The position numbers were made by a program, and so were the translations under genes. A stretch of DNA of 64,000 bases from Neptuniibacter pectenicola (GTDB lineage: Bacteria > Pseudomonadota > Gammaproteobacteria > Pseudomonadales > Balneatricaceae), in NCBI RefSeq assembly GCF_001597735.1, contig NZ_LUTS01000001.1:62001-126000 (forward strand). The letters run 5' to 3'. The notes under the pieces are model-generated. The model had not been told where the DNA came from. It saw only the letters and a program-made list of their open reading frames with translations, and ran no database searches. Within the stretch, counting starts at the first letter, position 1, and every line of letters begins with the position of its first letter. This document shows positions 8,744-17,292 of this stretch, one piece after another.

Positions 8744-10261
8744 TTAATCTATTTTACTGCACAGGTTTGAAGATTCATTACTGCTCGCTTTTTTGTTCTT
8801 ACCTTTAGCGGAGTCATTACGTGCAGCTTTTAGACGTTTTAAGTAGTTCTCATCAATATCGCCAGCAACGTATTGTCCATCAAAGACACAGGTATCAAAC
8901 TCAGTAATGCTCGGATTCCCTTCAGACACGGATTGTTTTAAATCATCAAGTTCCTGATAGATCATCCAATCACAACCGATCTCTTCACCAATCTCTTTAT
9001 CCGTACGGCCATGGGCAATAAGTTCTTCAGCCGCAGGCATGTCGATACCATAAACGTTTGGAAATTTAACCGGCGGCGCTGCAGACGCAAAGTACACTTT
9101 CTTCGCACCGACATCACGCGCCATTTGAACAATTTGACTCGAGGTCGTGCCTCGAACAATAGAGTCATCAACTAACATTACGACTTTATCTTTGAACTCC
9201 ATACCAATGGGATTCAATTTACGACGTACTGATTTTTTACGCTGAACTTGGCCCGGCATAATAAAAGTACGGCCGATGTATCTGTTTTTGATAAACCCTT
9301 CTCGGAAGGTAACACCCAGTTCCTTGGCCATCTCCATAGCGGATGTACGGCTAGTATCAGGAATGGGAATAATCACGTCGATGTCATGATCTGGGCGCTC
9401 ACGGCGAATCTTATCCGCTAGCTTTTTACCCATACGCATACGTGAGATATGCACATTAACTTCATCAATAATTGAATCAGGACGTGCAAGGTAAACATAT
9501 TCGAATAAACAGGGTGCAAGGGTGGTATTTTCGGCACATTGCTGTGTCGATACATTACCCGCCATATCAATGTAGATCGCTTCACCTGGCGCGATATCGC
9601 GCACACGTTCAAAGCCTGAAATATCCAGCGCGACACTCTCTGACGCTACCATATATTCAGTCCCTGACTTTGTTTCACGCTTACCGTAAATCAGTGGACG
9701 GATCCCATGGGGATCTCGGAAAGCCAACATGCCGTAGCCGGTAATTAAAGCAACCGCAGCATAACCACCTTTACAACGCTCATGCACTCGCTGAACCGCA
9801 GCAAACATATCTTCTGCCTGAGGTTTCAACTTACCTTGAAGCTGAAGCTCATGTGCTAAGACATTGAGCAGGACTTCAGAGTCTGAGGTGGTGTTGATAT
9901 GACGAAGGTCTGCACGAAACATCTGCTCAGCAACATCATCCGCATTCGTTAAGTTACCGTTATGGGCCAGTGCTATCCCATAAGGTGAGTTAACGTAAAA
10001 CGGTTGAGCTTCAGCAGAGCTAGAACTTCCTGCGGTTGGGTAACGAACGTGACCTATACCCACGTTCCCTGCCAGACGTTTCATATGGCGGGTACGAAAT
10101 ACTTCGTTCACCAAGCCATTGTCTTTACGCAAAAAGAAACGGTTTCCCTCACAAGTTACCATGCCTGCTGCGTCTTGCCCGCGGTGCTGAAGCACTGTTA
10201 GGGCATCAAAAATAGTCTGGTTCACATTAGATTTGGCTACAATGCCAACAATCCCGCACAT
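8744..10261 (-). CDS. purF: Amidophosphoribosyltransferase
   Basis: First committed step of purine synthesis: PRPP plus glutamine to phosphoribosylamine. The N-terminus [11 protein letters not shown] exposes catalytic Cys2 after Met removal (Ntn glutaminase), with HVRYPTAG and AHNGNLTN glutamine-site motifs. The C-terminal half has the PRPP-binding motif [14 protein letters not shown]. Length 505 matches E. coli PurF. The C-terminus is Lys/Ser-rich ([15 protein letters not shown]). It lies 33 bases after cvpA and 11 before metZ. The cvpA-purF pairing is a classical gammaproteobacterial operon; I found no clear PurR operator upstream of cvpA. Confidence 0.97.
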   Translation of the reverse strand: MCGIVGIVAKSNVNQTIFDALTVLQHRGQDAAGMVTCEGNRFFLRKDNGLVNEVFRTRHMKRLAGNVGIGHVRYPTAGSSSSAEAQPFYVNSPYGIALAHNGNLTNADDVAEQMFRADLRHINTTSDSEVLLNVLAHELQLQGKLKPQAEDMFAAVQRVHERCKGGYAAVALITGYGMLAFRDPHGIRPLIYGKRETKSGTEYMVASESVALDISGFERVRDIAPGEAIYIDMAGNVSTQQCAENTTLAPCLFEYVYLARPDSIIDEVNVHISRMRMGKKLADKIRRERPDHDIDVIIPIPDTSRTSAMEMAKELGVTFREGFIKNRYIGRTFIMPGQVQRKKSVRRKLNPIGMEFKDKVVMLVDDSIVRGTTSSQIVQMARDVGAKKVYFASAAPPVKFPNVYGIDMPAAEELIAHGRTDKEIGEEIGCDWMIYQELDDLKQSVSEGNPSITEFDTCVFDGQYVAGDIDENYLKRLKAARNDSAKGKNKKASSNESSNLCSKID

Positions 10262-10294
10262 TAAAACTCACCTCAAAGTGCCAACTAAAGAAAT

Positions 10295-10789
10295 TTAGCG
10301 TCCCGCATTCCAGATCATGCGGCCAACATCGCCCGCTACATCTTTCGTCCATGCTTCCATTAATACAAAGTGTGGAATCAACTGTGATTCCTGAAACCAA
10401 CGATCGTGGATCGCGGGTGTCATTCCAATCAGTGCAATAATCGCGACAATAATTAAACCGCCTCTTGCTGCACCAAAACCTATTCCTAAAATCCGATCGG
10501 TTGCTGACAAACCTGTCGCTTCAACCAGTGCGCCTATTAGCTTATTCACCACGACCCCAACCACTAACGCGGCGATAAAAAGAATGGCGAAAGCCGCAGC
10601 TAAACGTACTGACGGTGTTTGAATATAAGGCTCAAGTAGAAAAGAGAGTGATTGGCAAAACAGTCTGGCAACGACAAAGGCAGATACCCACGTTATCAAT
10701 GATAATGCCTCACGGACAAAACCGCGTTTCAAGCTAAATAAGCTCGAAATTCCTATAATCGTTAAGATTGTCCAGTCAGCCCAGTTCAT
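10295..10789 (-). CDS. cvpA: CvpA family inner membrane protein
   Basis: Membrane protein of 164 residues with about four hydrophobic segments (roughly 5-20, 28-50, 64-85, 100-122). The GFVREALSLITW motif and the glycine-rich last segment GIGFGAARGGLI are CvpA hallmarks. CvpA is linked to colicin V export and to envelope and bile-salt tolerance in enteric bacteria; its molecular role is unsettled. The gene sits directly before purF and is probably co-transcribed with it. A -10-like TAAAAT followed by GCGCGC lies about 25 bases before its ATG, suggesting a promoter between dedD and cvpA. Confidence 0.92.
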   Translation of the reverse strand: MNWADWTILTIIGISSLFSLKRGFVREALSLITWVSAFVVARLFCQSLSFLLEPYIQTPSVRLAAAFAILFIAALVVGVVVNKLIGALVEATGLSATDRILGIGFGAARGGLIIVAIIALIGMTPAIHDRWFQESQLIPHFVLMEAWTKDVAGDVGRMIWNAGR

Positions 10790-10811
10790 ATCTACTGCTC
10801 AGCGTAAAATT

Positions 10812-10823
10812 GCGCGCATTTTA
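10812..10823 (-). promoter_or_regulatory. Candidate promoter -10 with GC discriminator before cvpA
   Basis: On the minus strand TAAAAT is followed immediately by GCGCGC, ending 22 bases before the cvpA ATG. The 15-base stretch TTGCGCGCATTTTAT (plus strand, 10810-10824) recurs exactly upstream of speE (33287-33301). No good -35 hexamer is visible, so the promoter reading is tentative. Confidence 0.4.
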
Positions 10824-10853
10824 TCAGAGTTTCTAACACCACTAAACGTATTA

Positions 10854-11417
10854 TTACTGTGTTGTGAAACGAACGATAATACCATTCAATCCAAAGTCAG
10901 TTTTTAACGTCAGTTTAAGGGCCTCTAGTCTCGATTTTTGAAACTCAGGTCCAACATAAACTTTCACTAAATCACCCTGTTTTCGGGTAAAGACTTTATG
11001 CCCTTCCGCAATCAACTGTTTACGCAAGCCTTTGGCATTGGCCTCATCTTTAAAACTAGCCAACTGTAAGGTCCACGCAACGGGGACCCCTTCCTGATCT
11101 AATACGGGTTGGTCATTATGAATATCGATTTCAACGTTATGCTCAACCGCCGCTTTATCAATAACTTTTTGTACATTGGCTGGCGCTTTCGGTAAAGACA
11201 CAGGCGACGCAGGCTCAGCAGCCAACGATGTATCAGGTAACGGTTTATGTTGTGGTTGAATTCTTACAATTTCTGGGCGCTCAGGCGCATCGGGTATTTC
11301 TGACGTCAGATGGCGCTCTTTGTAACCGGCCCCATCAAAAAATATAGGAAATACAACGGCAGCGGAGACTAAAATCACAGCTAATCCTGTTAGCCGGTAT
11401 TTAACGTTTTGCTGCAT
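10854..11417 (-). CDS. dedD: SPOR-domain cell division protein DedD
   Basis: Bitopic inner membrane protein of 187 residues with a short cytoplasmic N-terminus, one membrane segment (about 8-26) and a periplasmic linker rich in Pro. The C-terminal SPOR domain (about 113-187; WTLQLASFKDEANAKGLRKQL ... VKVYVGPE) binds denuded glycan strands at the division septum. In E. coli DedD helps activate septal peptidoglycan synthesis. Its ATG directly abuts the folC stop (TAA-ATG), so translation is likely coupled. The folC-dedD-cvpA-purF order is the usual one. Confidence 0.92.
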   Translation of the reverse strand: MQQNVKYRLTGLAVILVSAAVVFPIFFDGAGYKERHLTSEIPDAPERPEIVRIQPQHKPLPDTSLAAEPASPVSLPKAPANVQKVIDKAAVEHNVEIDIHNDQPVLDQEGVPVAWTLQLASFKDEANAKGLRKQLIAEGHKVFTRKQGDLVKVYVGPEFQKSRLEALKLTLKTDFGLNGIIVRFTTQ

Positions 11418-12686
11418 TTACTCTTCCTTCCCAAATGCGGCCAGCGCATCGCTGACAGTAAAGAACGATCCGGCAATAATAACATTACCAGATCGATTGT
11501 GGTCATTTTTAAACGTATTTAACGCATCACTTACTGAGGCGCATTGTTTCATCGATCTACCTTGAGGAAGATAACTGGCTAAGGCCGAGGCTTTTTGCCC
11601 CCGGGGGATATTTAAATCCACAAAGTAAACATGGTCCACCGTTGGTGCTAATAGCTCAATCACTTGGCCACAATCCTTATCCGCAAGCATACCAAGCACT
11701 AAAGTGACGTCACCCTCCATGGCCGTAATTTTTTGACTTAATAACGCGGCGGCTTCAGGGTTATGCGCCACATCTAACCAATATCGTGTTCCCTCTTTTT
11801 CAATAAGCTGCATACGCCCGGTTAAGGTCGCAGCCGCAATACCCGAACGGATAAAAGTATCCGCTACGTCTAACCCTGCACACTGAATAACCTGCAAGGC
11901 CGTCGCGGCATTTTGAAGAGGTAGTTGCGGTAAAGGTATATTGTCGATCCTCACCTTATCCCCATTTAGGGAGGTGCCACACCACGACCAGATATCCCCC
12001 TTTTGAAGATAAGAAAACGCGTCCCCCGCTTGAAACAACGTGGCGTTAAGCTCATGAGCCACAGCGGCAATAGATTCAGGAGGATTAAGGTCGCCACATA
12101 TTGCTGGTTTATCGGCACGAAAAACACCCGCCTTTTCGCGCCCAATCACGTCTCGGTTATCACCTAACCAATCCATATGATCTAAGGCAACAGTCGTTAC
12201 AACAGACAGGTCAGCATCAATGATATTTACCGCGTCCAGACGGCCACCTAATCCCACTTCCAGTAGAACCACATCGGGCTTCAGGTCAGAAAATATAACC
12301 AAAGCGGCTAACGTGCCAAATTCAAAGTAGGTTAACGGTATTTGGCCGCGCGCTTGATCGATTCGTGCAAAGGCAGCGCAGAGCAGCTCATCGGCTGAGT
12401 TAACACCGTTAATTTTTACCCGCTCGTTATAGTGAGTAAAATGAGGGGAGGTAAAACAACCAACAGAGTAACCCGCTTGACGGTAGATCGTATCAAGGTA
12501 GCTAACGGTTGAACCTTTGCCATTTGTTCCGGCAACGGTCATAACCTTAGAAGAGGAGAGGTCTAAAGATAATAAATCAGCGACGGTGCTAACGCGTTCT
12601 AACCCAAGCTCGATTTCAGAAGAATGGCATGTTTCCATCCATGTTAACCATTCTGAAAGCGTAAAATTTTTCGCAGTCTGATTCAT
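11418..12686 (-). CDS. folC: Bifunctional folylpolyglutamate/dihydrofolate synthase
   Basis: Mur-ligase-fold ATPase that joins glutamate to dihydropteroate and to folates. The ATP loop TVAGTNGKGSTVSYL (about 50-64), TYFEFGTLAAL, LEVGLGGRLDAVNII, and VTTVALDHMDWLG are all FolC signatures; DVAHNPEAA marks the C-terminal domain. At 422 residues it matches E. coli FolC. It is adjacent to dedD with no gap. A terminator-like hairpin sits between accD and folC, so folC may be expressed by read-through or from its own promoter in the 77-base gap. Confidence 0.96.
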   Translation of the reverse strand: MNQTAKNFTLSEWLTWMETCHSSEIELGLERVSTVADLLSLDLSSSKVMTVAGTNGKGSTVSYLDTIYRQAGYSVGCFTSPHFTHYNERVKINGVNSADELLCAAFARIDQARGQIPLTYFEFGTLAALVIFSDLKPDVVLLEVGLGGRLDAVNIIDADLSVVTTVALDHMDWLGDNRDVIGREKAGVFRADKPAICGDLNPPESIAAVAHELNATLFQAGDAFSYLQKGDIWSWCGTSLNGDKVRIDNIPLPQLPLQNAATALQVIQCAGLDVADTFIRSGIAAATLTGRMQLIEKEGTRYWLDVAHNPEAAALLSQKITAMEGDVTLVLGMLADKDCGQVIELLAPTVDHVYFVDLNIPRGQKASALASYLPQGRSMKQCASVSDALNTFKNDHNRSGNVIIAGSFFTVSDALAAFGKEE

Positions 12687-12708
12687 AACGACTTAATAAT
12701 AGGTGCTT

Positions 12709-12743
12709 AAAAAATGAAAATGACCAACGCTTTCACGTTGGCC
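12709..12743 (-). terminator. Terminator-like hairpin between accD and folC
   Basis: On the minus strand CCAACG pairs with CGTTGG across a 6-base loop, with one more G-C pair beyond a mismatch. The tract TCATTTTCATTTTTT follows. The short stem and interrupted T-tract suggest partial termination. Confidence 0.55.
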
Positions 12744-12763
12744 ATTTATCTTTTTACAGATGC

Positions 12764-13693
12764 TTAATCATTCGCAGATGCAGGAGGAATGTCCGCATCG
12801 ACAACAATCTCACCTTCAACCGTTTCCGGTACAGGAATTGGACTGGCGTGAACAAACTTACGCAAAATTCGAGATAAGCCTGAACGCATTTCGCTACGAT
12901 TAATAATCATATCGACTTGGCCATGCTCTAAAAGGAACTCACTACGCTGAAAACCTTCAGGCAGTTTTTCACGAACGGTTTGTTCAATAACGCGTGGACC
13001 TGCAAATCCCATCAATGCTTTAGGCTCAGCAATATTAAGATCACCTAACATCGCCAAGGAAGCGGATACACCGCCATAAACAGGATCGGTTAGTACCGAA
13101 AGGTAAGGTGTCCCTTGCAAGCGAAGCTTTTCAAGAATAGCACTGGTTTTTGCCATCTGGAAAAGCGAAAACAACGCTTCTTGCATACGCGCGCCACCTG
13201 AGGCGGAGAAGCAGATAAAGGGAATATTCTCTTTCAGGGCAATATTAGCTGCACGTACAAAACGCTCACCAACAACCGCACCCATAGAGCCACCCATAAA
13301 GCTAAATTCGAAAGCGACGGCGATAACCGGCATCCCTTCGAGTTCACCACGCATGGCAATTAACGCATCTTTCTCGCCCGTTGCTTTTTGAGCAGCCACT
13401 AAACGATCTTTATACTTTTTAGAGTCTCTGAATTTCAAGCGATCAACCGGCTCGATATCGCCAGCAATCTCTTGACGATTATCAGCATCAAGAAATAACT
13501 CCAAGCGGCGACGCGCATGAAGTCGCATGTGATGATCACATTTAGGACAAACATTAAGGTTCTTCTCTAATTCTGGACGATACAGAACAGATTCACACTT
13601 AGGACACTTTTTCCAAAGCCCTTCAGGTATGTTTGAACGCTTTTTCTCGGAACGAACCAGAGAAGGAACGATTTTTTCCAGCCAGTTACTCAT
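12764..13693 (-). CDS. accD: Acetyl-CoA carboxylase carboxyltransferase subunit beta
   Basis: Carboxyltransferase beta chain, which with AccA moves the carboxyl group from biotin on AccB to acetyl-CoA to make malonyl-CoA for fatty acids. The N-terminal four-cysteine zinc ribbon is intact (Cys30, 33, 49, 52). The crotonase-fold core has [14 protein letters not shown] and [16 protein letters not shown], the acyl-CoA oxyanion glycines. Length is 309, as in E. coli (304). It lies 16 bases after trpA, and accD-folC-dedD is the usual gammaproteobacterial order. Confidence 0.97.
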   Translation of the reverse strand: MSNWLEKIVPSLVRSEKKRSNIPEGLWKKCPKCESVLYRPELEKNLNVCPKCDHHMRLHARRRLELFLDADNRQEIAGDIEPVDRLKFRDSKKYKDRLVAAQKATGEKDALIAMRGELEGMPVIAVAFEFSFMGGSMGAVVGERFVRAANIALKENIPFICFSASGGARMQEALFSLFQMAKTSAILEKLRLQGTPYLSVLTDPVYGGVSASLAMLGDLNIAEPKALMGFAGPRVIEQTVREKLPEGFQRSEFLLEHGQVDMIINRSEMRSGLSRILRKFVHASPIPVPETVEGEIVVDADIPPASAND

Positions 13694-13708
13694 TTTTTAA
13701 AACCCTAA

Positions 13709-14512
13709 TTAGCTGTCCATTGCAGTACGCATATCTTTTATAATTGCAGATACCTGCGGCGCTATCTGCCCGTGATCTTTAACCAGATCTGCAATTTTAT
13801 TCACCAAAACACTGCCGACAATGACGCCATCAGCAACGACTGAAACCGCTTTCGCCGATTCAGCATCTTTTATACCAAAACCAACACCCAATGGGATATC
13901 GGTATATTTACGAATGTGCGCTAGCTTATCAGCCACCGCCTGAACATTCAGTGAAGCAGAGCCCGTTACACCTTTAACCGAAACATAATAAAGATAACCG
14001 CTTCCATTTTCACAGATATATTTAATACGTTCATCTTCGGTTGTCGGAGCAATCAAATAAATAGTGTCTATGCCATGTGCTCGCATAATACGATTGAAAT
14101 CGTCTGATTCTTCAGGCGGCAAATCAACCGTTAATACACCATCAACACCCGCTTTTTCTGCTTCATCGGCAAAACGCTCATACCCTAAAATCTCAATCGG
14201 GTTTAAGTACCCCATTAAAACAATAGGTGTTAACGCATCTTTTGTACGAAACTCTGCGACCATGGCCAAGACGTCAAGCAAACGAGTATTGTGCTGCAAG
14301 GCACGCTCACATGCTAATTGAATAACAGGGCCATCAGCCATAGGGTCCGAAAAAGGCACACCTAGTTCAATAATGTCCGCACCCGCAGCAACAAGACCAT
14401 GTAACAGATCAACCGTTACATTAGGTGCGGGATCACCTGCAGTTATATAAGGAATAAGCGCTTTACGCCCTTCCATTTTTAGCTTTTCAAAGCTAGTAGA
14501 AATACGACTCAT
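13709..14512 (-). CDS. trpA: Tryptophan synthase alpha chain
   Basis: TIM-barrel alpha subunit that cleaves indole-3-glycerol phosphate to indole and glyceraldehyde 3-phosphate, passing indole to TrpB. The catalytic pair Glu49 and Asp60 lies in [18 protein letters not shown], with the same numbering as the E. coli enzyme. The phosphate site [12 protein letters not shown] and [11 protein letters not shown] are present. Length 267 is full. It is 22 bases after trpB and 16 before accD, so trpF-trpB-trpA-accD reads as one unit. Confidence 0.97.
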   Translation of the reverse strand: MSRISTSFEKLKMEGRKALIPYITAGDPAPNVTVDLLHGLVAAGADIIELGVPFSDPMADGPVIQLACERALQHNTRLLDVLAMVAEFRTKDALTPIVLMGYLNPIEILGYERFADEAEKAGVDGVLTVDLPPEESDDFNRIMRAHGIDTIYLIAPTTEDERIKYICENGSGYLYYVSVKGVTGSASLNVQAVADKLAHIRKYTDIPLGVGFGIKDAESAKAVSVVADGVIVGSVLVNKIADLVKDHGQIAPQVSAIIKDMRTAMDS

Positions 14513-14533
14513 AATTCAGTTTCCTCGCACAAA

Positions 14534-15754
14534 TCAGATATTGATGCCATCGATCTGTGCGACCGTATGAATATCTTTATCACCACGACCAGACAGGTTA
14601 ACCACAATGGTCTGATCCTTATCCATCTCTTTTGCCAATTTCATGGCGTATGCTACCGCATGGCTTGATTCAATGGCAGGCATTATACCCTCTATCCGCG
14701 TTAAGGCACGGAAAGCATCCATCGCTTCATCATCAGTAGCATCAACATAAACCGCTCTACCTGTATCTTTAAGGTAGGAGTGTTCAGGCCCTACGCCGGG
14801 GTAATCCAAACCCGCTGATACTGAATGGGTACCGATAATCTGCCCCGCGTCGTCCGACATCAAGTAAGTACGGTTACCATGCAAAATACCTGGGCTACCC
14901 GCTGAAAGCGGTGCCGCATGCTGGCCAGTCTCGATACCATAACCCCCAGCTTCAACACCAAACATTTTCACATCAGCGTCTTCGATAAAGGGGTGGAACA
15001 GGCCGATAGCATTAGAGCCACCACCGACACAAGCAACCAATGCATCAGGTAGACGACCAATCTGGTCTAAACACTGCTGGCGAGCTTCACGTCCAATAAC
15101 GCACTGAAAATCACGCACGAGCTTTGGATAAGGGTGCGGACCCGCAGCCGTTCCGATAATATAAAAAGTATCGTCGACATTGGTCACCCAATCACGCATC
15201 GCTTCGTTCATCGCATCTTTAAGAGTACGCGTACCTGATTCTACAGCGATAACTTCGGCGCCAAGCAGCTTCATTCGGTATACATTTAACGATTGACGCT
15301 GAACATCTTCAGCCCCCATGTATACCTGACACTCTAAACCTAAACGCGCAGCAACAGTCGCGGTAGCAACACCGTGCTGTCCAGCCCCTGTTTCAGCGAT
15401 CACGCGAGGCTTACCCGTAAACTTCGCAAGTAATGCTTGGCCTATGGTGTTGTTGATTTTGTGCGCGCCCGTGTGATTTAAATCTTCACGTTTCAGGTAG
15501 ATCTGCGCACCGCCCACTTTATCGGAGAGGTGTTGAGCATGATACAAAGGTGAAGGCCGGCCCACATAGTGAGCAAGGTCACGATCAAACTCTTCCTGAA
15601 ACGCTGGATCTCGCCACAGTTTTTCATACGTTTCTTCTAACTGCTGAAGTGCAGCCATTAGAGTTTCTGAAACGAAACGCCCACCGTAAGGACCAAAGTG
15701 GCCTTTACTATCGGGCAACTGAGAAAGTGCTTTAAGATCAATATTAATTGGCAC
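14534..15754 (-). CDS. trpB: Tryptophan synthase beta chain
   Basis: PLP enzyme joining indole and serine to tryptophan. The PLP lysine is Lys99 in [14 protein letters not shown], the phosphate-binding run is [10 protein letters not shown], and [13 protein letters not shown] is the family N-terminus. Length 406 is standard. The only plausible start is a GTG that overlaps the trpF stop by 11 bases (shared GTGCCAATTAA), with GAGG 6 bases upstream, so TrpB translation is probably coupled to TrpF. Confidence 0.97.
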   Translation of the reverse strand: MPINIDLKALSQLPDSKGHFGPYGGRFVSETLMAALQQLEETYEKLWRDPAFQEEFDRDLAHYVGRPSPLYHAQHLSDKVGGAQIYLKREDLNHTGAHKINNTIGQALLAKFTGKPRVIAETGAGQHGVATATVAARLGLECQVYMGAEDVQRQSLNVYRMKLLGAEVIAVESGTRTLKDAMNEAMRDWVTNVDDTFYIIGTAAGPHPYPKLVRDFQCVIGREARQQCLDQIGRLPDALVACVGGGSNAIGLFHPFIEDADVKMFGVEAGGYGIETGQHAAPLSAGSPGILHGNRTYLMSDDAGQIIGTHSVSAGLDYPGVGPEHSYLKDTGRAVYVDATDDEAMDAFRALTRIEGIMPAIESSHAVAYAMKLAKEMDKDQTIVVNLSGRGDKDIHTVAQIDGINI

Positions 15755-16382
15755 GGGTTACCTCATTTATAAACTTATCAATTTTAACGGCATCTTTAAT
15801 GCCTTTACTCTGTTCAACCCCACCACTCACGTCAATGGCGAAAGGCTGGACAGTACCTACGGCCTGCGCAACGTTTTCACAGGTCAACCCGCCTGCCAAT
15901 ATAATGGAAGAAGGGTGCGGTTTAGGAATTAAATCCCAATCAAACACCTCACCGGTGCCGCCGGGAATGCCTGGACGATATGCATCCAGAAGAATAGCCT
16001 GACTGTCCGCATAATTGCGGCACTCAAGCTGCAGATCCAACCCCGGTTTCATGCGTAATGCTTTGATATAAGGACGCGAAAACTGATTACAAAACTCAGC
16101 GTTCTCATCCCCATGAAACTGTAGTAAATCTATACGCGTTTTTTTAATAACCAGATCAATATAAGCTTGATCCGCATTAACAAACAGTCCGGTCGTTGTT
16201 ACAAATGCAGGCAACTGACGGATAATCTCTGCAGCCGCCTCAGGCTCAATCGCTCTTGGGCTTTTTTTATAAAACACAAAGCCTAGGGCATCAGCACCAG
16301 AATGAATGGCTGCTAATGCATCCTCAAGACGAGTAATACCACATATTTTAACGCGCGTTCTATTCACTTGTTGAAATTTCAC
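15744..16382 (-). CDS. trpF: Phosphoribosylanthranilate isomerase
   Basis: Converts phosphoribosylanthranilate to the CdRP intermediate of tryptophan synthesis. Motifs [13 protein letters not shown] (catalytic Cys), [36 protein letters not shown] and [15 protein letters not shown] cover the whole barrel. The frame opens at a TTG (16439) right after truA, but that adds 19 residues not seen in the family. GTG 16382 gives a 212-residue protein beginning [15 protein letters not shown] and is preferred, without a strong ribosome site; a later GTG (V26 of the long frame) is also possible. It lies between truA and trpB. Confidence 0.92.
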   Translation of the reverse strand: MKFQQVNRTRVKICGITRLEDALAAIHSGADALGFVFYKKSPRAIEPEAAAEIIRQLPAFVTTTGLFVNADQAYIDLVIKKTRIDLLQFHGDENAEFCNQFSRPYIKALRMKPGLDLQLECRNYADSQAILLDAYRPGIPGGTGEVFDWDLIPKPHPSSIILAGGLTCENVAQAVGTVQPFAIDVSGGVEQSKGIKDAVKIDKFINEVTRAN

Positions 16383-16439
16383 ATGAAAATATCTTTGGAG
16401 TGCAGATATTAGCAGATTGCATCCCTTTACGTCAGTCAA

Positions 16440-17291
16440 CTATGACAGGAAAAAAGGCCCTATTTGAGATTTTGGTAGTTCAAACTCATCTGGGTACTTG
16501 GCATCAACAAAATAAAGCCCAAAAGGCGGTGCAGTTACCCCCCCTTTTCGCCGATCTTTTGCCTCTAATACCTCTTTCGCCCAGATAGGATCCGCATCTC
16601 CGCAGCCTACAGACATAAGTACACCGGCAAAATTTCGAATCATATGATGCAAAAAGGCATTCGCACACACATCAAGCACAATCAAGTGACCCGAGCGATA
16701 CACCTCAAACTGTTTAACAGTACGCACTGGACTATGCGCCTGACAGCCAACGGCTCGATAGGAGGTAAAATCATGCTCTCCAATTAAATGCCGAGCGGCT
16801 TGCGCCATACGCTCAACATCCATCTCTTTATATGTCCATGTGACGCCACGGGGCATGATGCCTGGTTTAACTGGATTACAGTAGATCAAGTACCGATAAC
16901 GGCGCTCTACCGCAGAAAACCTAGCATGGAAATCTAAACTAACAGGCTTTGCCCATTGGATTGCAATATCCTCAGGCAGATAACTATTTGTGCCCATAAC
17001 CCACGCGCGGTCTGCACGTTCAATCGGGCTATCAAAATGAATAATTTGATAGGTCGCGTTGACTCGAGCATCGGTACGGCCAGCACAAACAACAGTGATA
17101 GGTGTGTTTGCAATTTTTGACAAGGCCTTTTGTACTTCATCCTGAATACTAGGAACACCCTCTTCCTTTTGGATCTGCCAACCTCGATAAGCAGCACCCG
17201 AATATTCCACACATAAGGCATAACGATAAGGGGCGATCGAAATCGCCCCTTGGGATGAGCCCGAAGGCTCTATATTTGTTTTTTCTGACAT
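16440..17291 (-). CDS. truA: tRNA pseudouridine(38-40) synthase
   Basis: Isomerises uridines 38-40 of the tRNA anticodon arm. The catalytic aspartate is Asp74 in AGRTDARVNATYQ. The usual motif here is GRTDxGVHAxGQ, so Gly is replaced by Arg (76) and His by Asn (78); these are unusual but leave the catalytic Asp intact. Other signatures are normal: YSGAAYRGWQ, HARFSAVERRYRYLIY and HMIRNFAGVLMSVG. Length 283. It lies one base after the fimV stop and just before trpF. The fimV-truA-trpF order is the Pseudomonas one. Confidence 0.95.
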   Translation of the reverse strand: MSEKTNIEPSGSSQGAISIAPYRYALCVEYSGAAYRGWQIQKEEGVPSIQDEVQKALSKIANTPITVVCAGRTDARVNATYQIIHFDSPIERADRAWVMGTNSYLPEDIAIQWAKPVSLDFHARFSAVERRYRYLIYCNPVKPGIMPRGVTWTYKEMDVERMAQAARHLIGEHDFTSYRAVGCQAHSPVRTVKQFEVYRSGHLIVLDVCANAFLHHMIRNFAGVLMSVGCGDADPIWAKEVLEAKDRRKGGVTAPPFGLYFVDAKYPDEFELPKSQIGPFFLS

Positions 17292-17292
17292 A

